A DNA stretch of 64,000 nucleotides from the NCBI GenBank assembly GCA_022414725.1, contig CM039462.1, positions 59,740,001-59,804,000 on the forward strand, read 5' to 3'. The notes under the pieces are model-generated. The model saw only the letters and a list, made by a program, of their open reading frames with translations, was not told the origin of the DNA and ran no database searches. Positions 53,814 to 61,598 of this stretch are shown here, in pieces. Within the stretch, counting starts at the first letter, position 1, and every line of letters begins with the position of its first letter. The DNA comes from Microglena sp. YARC. Its lineage: Eukaryota; Chlorophyta; Chlorophyceae; Chlamydomonadales; Chlamydomonadaceae. The translations under genes were made by a program, and so were the position numbers.

Positions 53814-56800
53814 CACACAAGACACACACACACACACACACGAAACCCATGCCTCCCCCGGCTCCTCCCCACCGCCGCACCCACCCCACCCCCACTCCCC
53901 ATTTAAAAGGGTGGGTTTTATAGAAACATTCCCATGAAGATATCATGATGTGTGGCTTTACTTAATCTAGGTAAAGTTCCAAAGTCCCTAAGATAAACTT
54001 ACTGATAAACAACAGCCCCCCCCCCCCACCACCACACCGCCACCACACACACCACCACCACCACCACCACCACCACCATAACCACCACCATTAAAAACGG
54101 TGGGGTTATAGATACATAGGGAGCGGCAGGTAGCCCTAATAGTCCTTATAGCTGGGTTAGTCCTAATAGCTTGGAGGTAACTTAGCCAATTGTAGCCATT
54201 GAAAATCTAACCATGAGAAAGGGTAGGTCGCGACAGGCTCCGGGTTACCTTGCTGTATTAACGGGAGCACGCTTCGCGATTGCGAAATTCGGATTCCTTG
54301 TCAAAAGCTATTCAAAATCGGTACCAAATAGCAACTTCGAGGACAAGTAATCGACTTGAATAGCTCGAAACCAGCCATGCGAGCACGGCAGGTAGTGCTA
54401 GGTAGCCCACCCCATCCACCCCACCCCCACCCCACCCCACCCCATTATTCCAAATAAATCCTAATAAGGATTTCCTTATTCCTAATAAATCCAAATAAGG
54501 ATTTCCTTATTCCTAATAAATCCAAATAAGGATTTCCTTATTCCTAATAAATACAAATAAGGATTTCCTTATTCCTAATAAATACAAATGAGGATTTCCT
54601 TCTTCCTAATAAATACAAATAAGGATTTCCTTATTCCTAATAAATCCAAATGAGGATTTCCTTATTCCTCATAAATCAAAATAAGGATTTCCTTATTCCT
54701 AATAAATACAAATAAGGATTTCCTTATTCCTAATAAATCCAAATGAGGATTTCCTTATTCCTCATAAATCAAAATAAGGATTTCCTTATTCCTCATAAAT
54801 ACAAATAAGGATTTCCTTATTCTTAATAAATACAAATAAGGATTTCCTTATTCCTAATAAATGCAAATAAGGATTTCCTTATTCCTGATAAATCCAAATA
54901 AGGATTTCCTTATTCATAATAAATCCAAATGAGGATTTCCTTATTCCTAATAAATGCAAATAAGGATTTCCTTATTCCTAATAAATCCAAATAAGGATTT
55001 CCTTATTCCTAATAAATATAAATGTGGACTTCCTTATTCCTATTACAACCTAATAAGGAAGTCAGAGAAATTCATACTTAGTAGGCAGCCCTTGGCATGG
55101 CCGGCATGCAGGGCCACTAAAAATAATTAATAGTGTTGAAAATAAATACAAGTGTAATTAAAAGTGAAATTAAAAGTGTTGAAAAAATACAAGTGTGATG
55201 AAGCACTCCTTCCCTTTCTCCCCCCCCCCCCCCCCCCCCCTCTCTTCCATCCCTCACCCCCCCCCCCTCACCCGCCTGCCCCCTCTCGCCCTCACCACAG
55301 CCTTCAACCACCCTGGCCCGCCAGAATGCTTCTCTTCAACCACTCCCGCCCTCTATGGACCACCTGCCCCCTCTCAGCCTCCCCCCTAATTCATCTGTAA
55401 CCTGCCCCTCCCACTCTCACCCACCTGCCCCTCAACTCTCACTCATCTGCTAACCTGCCCCCTCACATCTCACCCACCTGCCCCCTCACACCTAACTCAT
55501 CTGCCTACCTGCCCACCTTCCCCCTCCCACCCTCACGCAGCATTCAACCACCATGCCCCCTCCCACCTTCACCCACCTGCCCCCTCCCCCTCGCCATCTA
55601 CCCACCTGCCCCCTCCCCCCTCACATATCTGCCCACCTGCCCCTCCTACCCTCACCCACCTGCCCACCTGCCCCATCCCGCCCTCACCACAGCCTTCAAC
55701 CACCCTGGGCCCGTCGGAATGCTTCTCTTCAACCAGCTCTCACCCTCTATGCACCACCTCTCCCCTCCCAGCCTCCCCCCTAACTCATCTGCCCACCTGC
55801 ACCCTCACACCCTCACTCATCTGCCCACCTGCCCCCTCACACCTGCCCCCTCACACATCCTGCCTACCTGCCCCTCACACCCTCACTCATCTGCCCACTG
55901 CCCCTCACACCCTCACTCATCTGCCCACCTGCCCCCTCACACCTGCCCCCTCACACATCTGCCTACCTGCCCCCCTACCCCACCACCACCACCACCACCA
56001 CACACACACACATATCTGCCCACCTACCCCCCCCCCCCCCCCCCCCCCCCCCTCACCGCAGCATTCAACCACCCTGGCCCCGATGGAATGCTGCTCTCTT
56101 CAACCAGCTCCCGCCCTCTTTGCACCACCTGCCCCCTCCCAGCCTCCCCCACTCACTCATCTGCTAAGCTGCCCACCTGCCCCCCCCACACACACACCAC
56201 CACCACAGCCTTCAACCACCCTGGCCCCGACGGAATGCTTCTCTTCAACTAGCTCCCGACCTCCATGCACCACGACATCGCGTATTTCATGCATGGTGAC
56301 ATGGTGAAGAAGTTACCCCTGTTCGAGGACTGTGAGGTTGCTTTCATTCTGCAGCTGGTGGTGCGAATGAAGATGACTGTGTATCAGCCCAAGGAGTTGG
56401 TATTCCGAATTGGGGATGTAGGACATGAGATGTACTTCATCTCCAAGGTGCGCTGCTGGTAGTCGTAGTGCCTCATATGTACTGCATTGGTAGATCAAGC
56501 CAGGGAGGCAGTACTCCAAGTTGGAGATGTAGGACATGAGATGTACTTCATCTCCAAGGTGCGCTGCTGGTAGTCGTAGTGCCTCATATGTACTGCATTG
56601 GTAGATCAAGCCAGGGAGGCAGTACTCCAAGTTGGAGATGTAGGACATGAGATGTACTTCATCTCCAAGGTGCGCTGCTGGTAGTCGTAGTGCCTCATAT
56701 GTACTGCATTGGTAGATCAAGCCAGGGAGGCAGTACTCCAAGTTGGAGATGTAGGACATGAGATGTACTTCATCTCCAAAGTGCATTGTTGGTAGTCGTA

Positions 56801-57082
56801 GTATGTACAATGTATAAGTGTACTTCTTATCTAAGTTGTGTAACATACACACACATACATACACACACATACATACACATACATACATACACACACATAC
56901 ACATACATACATACACATACACACACTCATACATACATACATACACACATACACACACATACATACACTCACATACATACAAATACATACACACATACAT
57001 ATACATACATACATACATACATACATACATACATACATACATACATACATACATACATACATACATACATACATACATACAT

Positions 57083-57113
<31 letters not shown>

Positions 57114-57704
57114 TACATACACACAAATACACACTCATGCAAACACACACACTCAACACACAAACACACACACATGCACACACGAACACACATGCACTCA
57201 AACACATACACACTCAAACACACACAAACATGCACACACAAACACACATGCACTCAAACACATACACACACACTCAAACACACACACGAACACACACAAA
57301 CATGCACATAAGCTCGCACAAACGTGCACACACACTCAAACACATACACACACACGCACTCAAACACACATGATCACCCACTCAAACACACACACGTACA
57401 CTAACATGCTCACACACACAAACATGCTCAAACATGTCCACAAACACAGAAAACTACACACACACAGGCATGTGCATGAACATCCACAAACATGCAAACA
57501 ACATGTACTCACCTGCTACCTTACCTACAACCACAAATATAACCATAAGCGCTATGTCCCAGCCTATTCCTACAACTATACCTATAACTACAAGTATGTC
57601 TATAGCTATACCTAACGCTACCATATACCTACAACTATACATATACATATACATACACAGGATACATACACACTCGCATATACATAAACATATACATATG
57701 TATG

Positions 57705-57789
<85 letters not shown>

Positions 57790-60700
57790 AACTACAAGTA
57801 TGTATACAGCTATACCTAACGCTATGGTCTTTCATATACCTACAACTACACATATACATATACATATAACTACAAGTATGGCTACAGCTATACCTAACGC
57901 AATGTTCCAACTTATACCTACAAGTGTACCTATAACTATAACTACAGCTATACCTATACCAATAACTAAAATCACGCCTACAGCTATACCTAACGCAATG
58001 TTCCAACGTATAACAGCAACTGTATCTATACCTATACCTATAATTATAAGTATGTCTACAGCTATAACTAATGCTATGTTTGCCTCTACAACCATAACCA
58101 TAACCATGCATATGCCTACAGCTATACATAAATATGTGTATATGCCTACAACTACAAGCATGTCAACAGTTATACCTCATACTATGTCTTCATCTACAAC
58201 TATAACCATAACTGTTATGATGGCCATGAGTATGTCCACAACTTTACATAAATGTATGTCTATGCCTGCAACTACAAGTATGTCTACAGTTATAACTAAT
58301 GCTATGTCTATCTCTACAACTATAACCAAAACCATAACTGTAACCATGCGTATGTCTCCAGTTATACATAAATATATGTCTATGCCTACAACTATATCTT
58401 TGTTTGCAAACATAACTATGACCATGACTTTTATTGTAGCAATAGCCCGCAATAGCTTTACTTTTTTGCAGCAAGCAACAGCTTCTAGGCAGCTCCCCTG
58501 GTCGGCTATTCAACCAAACTTAGCACTCTCTAGTGCACTTTGCAGTTGACATAACATGACATGACATGATCAGCTGTCCAGACCTGCTGATATATTTTGA
58601 TGTAGCGAAGTCCCTGGCTCTGAGAGCTGACAAGAAGCTGCTATGAAAAGCGGAAAAGAAAAGCCATGACTAAACTAAAACTGCCAAACACTCCCAACAG
58701 GGCACCATTGCCGTAAAGAACAAGAGGAACGAAATGCTGACATTGCTATCCTAGGGCGGCTTTTTCCGGGAGTTAGCTCTTTTGGACACAGACACACACA
58801 TGCACATGCACAAACACACACACAAACTCACATGCAAAAAAAGGGGAAAATACAACTGCGTACAACTCCCAACAGGGCACCATTGCCGTAAAGAACAAGA
58901 GGAACGAAATGTTGGCATTGCTATCCAAGGGCGGCTATTTTGGGGAGTTAGCTTTTTTGGCCACTTCCCGTCGTACTGCTGAGTGCGTGGCCATGTCGTA
59001 CTGCGATTTGTCCATGCTTACTGCTCATGACCTGGTCACCCTCATGAGAGACTTCCCGGAGTCAGCCAGGAAGGTGGGTGGTGGGTGTGGTGTTGCGTAG
59101 TTTGGCATGGTGTGGTGTGGTGTGTTGTGGCGCAGTGTGGTACGGTGTGGTGTTGCGTGGTGTGGCATTGCATGGTTTGGCGTGGCGCAGTGTGGTATGG
59201 TGTGACTTTGTGCGGGGTGGTGTTGTGTGGTACGGTGTGTGTGTGTGGGTGTGGTGTTGCATGGCGTGGCATGGTGTGACTTGTCCATGCTTACTGCTCA
59301 TGACCAGGTCACCCTCACGAGAGACTTCATGAAGTCGGCCAGGAAGGTGAGTGGTGGGTGTGTGAGTTTGTGGGTGGTGATGTTTGGTGTGGTGTGGTGT
59401 GGTGTGGTGTGGCGTAGCAGGGTGTAGACCTGTCCATGCTTACTGCTCATGAACTGGTCACCCTCATGAGAGACTTCCTGGAGTTGGCCAGGAAGGTGGG
59501 TGGTGGGTGTGGTGTTGCGTAGTTTGGCATGGTGTGGTGTTGCGTGGTGTGGTGTGATGTATTTTGACATGGTGTGGTGTTGCGCGGTGTTGCGTTGCAT
59601 GGTATGGTGTGGTGTGGCGTGGTGAGGCGTGGCATGGTGTGGTGTTGCGTGGTGTTGCGTGGTGTTGTGTGGTGTGGCTTGGCGTGGTGTGGTGTTGCGT
59701 GGTACGGTGTGATGTGGCATGGTGTGACATGGTGTGGTGTTACGTGGTGTGGTGTGGTGTAGCGGGGTGTAGACCTGTCCATGCTTACTGCTCATGACCT
59801 GGCCACCCTCATGAGAGACATCCCAGAGTCATACATTCAGGCAGGTGTGTGGTGGGTGTGTGAGCTTGGGTGTGGTGATGCGTGGTGTGGCATGGCAGAG
59901 TGTGGTGTTGCAAGGTGTTGCATGGCTTGGTGGGGTGTGATGTGGCGAGGCAGGGTGTACACTTGTCCATGCTTACTACTCATGAGGATGACCAGTTCAT
60001 AAGGCACTTCCATTGGAACTAGAGGTGATGGTGATGATAGTGGTGGTTACGATGGTGGTGGTGATGATGGTGGTGATGATGGTGGTGATGATGATGGTGG
60101 TTATGATGGTGGTGATGATGATGCTAGTGATGGTGGTGATGATGATGTTGATGTTCCAGACTTAATGACAATAGAAACAATGCCGTTGGACACCAACAGC
60201 GTTGTTCCTCTTTTTCCTGGGAAAGGAACAAGAGGTGATTATGATTATGGTGATGGTGATAGTGATGTTCCTGACACAGCAACAATAGAAACAAAGATGA
60301 TGGTGATGGTGCTAGTGGTGATGACTAACAGAGTTTCTATTGCGGCTGGGTCTAGAACAATAGATGATGATGGTGCTAGTGGTGATGACTAATGGAGTTT
60401 CTATTGCGGCTGGGTCTAGAACAATAGATAATGATGGTGGTGATGATGATGATGGTGATGATCATGATGGTGATGATTATGATGGTGATGATGATGATGG
60501 TGATGGTGGTGACGGTGATGATGATGATGGTGATGGTGGTGATGACTAACGTAGTTTCTATTGTGGCTGGGTCTAGAACAAGAGGTGATGATGGTGACGA
60601 TGGTGGTGATGATGATGATGATGGTGACAATGATGATGGTGATGATCATGATGGTGATGATGGTGACGGTGATGGTGGTGATGATGATGGTGATGGTGAT

Positions 60701-61092
60701 GGTGGTGATGACTAACGTAGTTTCTATTGTGGCTGGGTCTAGAACAAGAGGTGATGATGGTGACGATGGTGGTGATGATGATGATGATGATGGTGATGGT
60801 GATGATGGTGATGATCATGATGGTGATGATGGTGACAGTGATGATGATGATGATGATGGTGCTGGTGGTGATGACTGACGTAGTTTCTATTGTAGCTGGG
60901 TCTAGAACAAGAGGTGATGATGGTGACGATAGTGGTGATGATGATGATGGTGATGATGATGATGGTGATGATCATGGTGGTGATGATGGTGACGGTGATG
61001 ATGATGATGGTGATGGTGATGGTGGTGATGACTGACGTAGTTTCTATTGTGGCTGGGTCTAGAACAAGAGGTGATGATGGTGACGATGGTGG

Positions 61093-61124
<32 letters not shown>

Positions 61125-61170
61125 TTGACGATGATGATAGTGATGATCATGATGGTGATGATGGTGACGG

Positions 61171-61202
<32 letters not shown>

Positions 61203-61564
61203 GTGCTGGTGGTAATGACTAAAGTAGTTTCTATTGTGGCTGGGTCTAGAACAAGAGGTGATGATGGTGACGATGGTGGTGATGATGATGATGATGGTGG
61301 TGATGATGATGGTGATGATGGTGACGATGATGATGGTGATGATGGCGGTGATGGTGACGATGATGATGATGATGATGATGATCATAATGGTGATGATTGT
61401 GTTGATGATGGCAATGATAGTGATGTTCCAGACTTAGCCACAATAGAAACATCGATGTTGGACACTAAGGGTGTTGTTTCTATGGTGGCCTGGCATGGAA
61501 CAAAAGGTGGTGATGATGGTGATGATGATGGTGATGAAAATGATGGTGGTGGTGGTGGTGGTGG

Positions 61565-61598
<34 letters not shown>

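Noticed and set aside
54430..55040. CRISPR-like array
   Set aside because: Units are contiguous 31-bp repeats with no unique spacers, in a eukaryotic intron. The 35-bp array at 28118-28555 fails for the same reason.
56313..57134. 273-codon minus-strand frame with repeated RLPAAHLGDEVHLMSYIS units
   Set aside because: It is the antisense of the CNBD exon donor array; it stays open only because the period (111 bp) is divisible by three, and it continues into (TATG)n.
57434..58549. 371-codon Thr/Ile/Met-rich frame
   Set aside because: It is the translation of an imperfect ACTACAAGTATGTC minisatellite within the CNBD intron, with antisense frames equally open.
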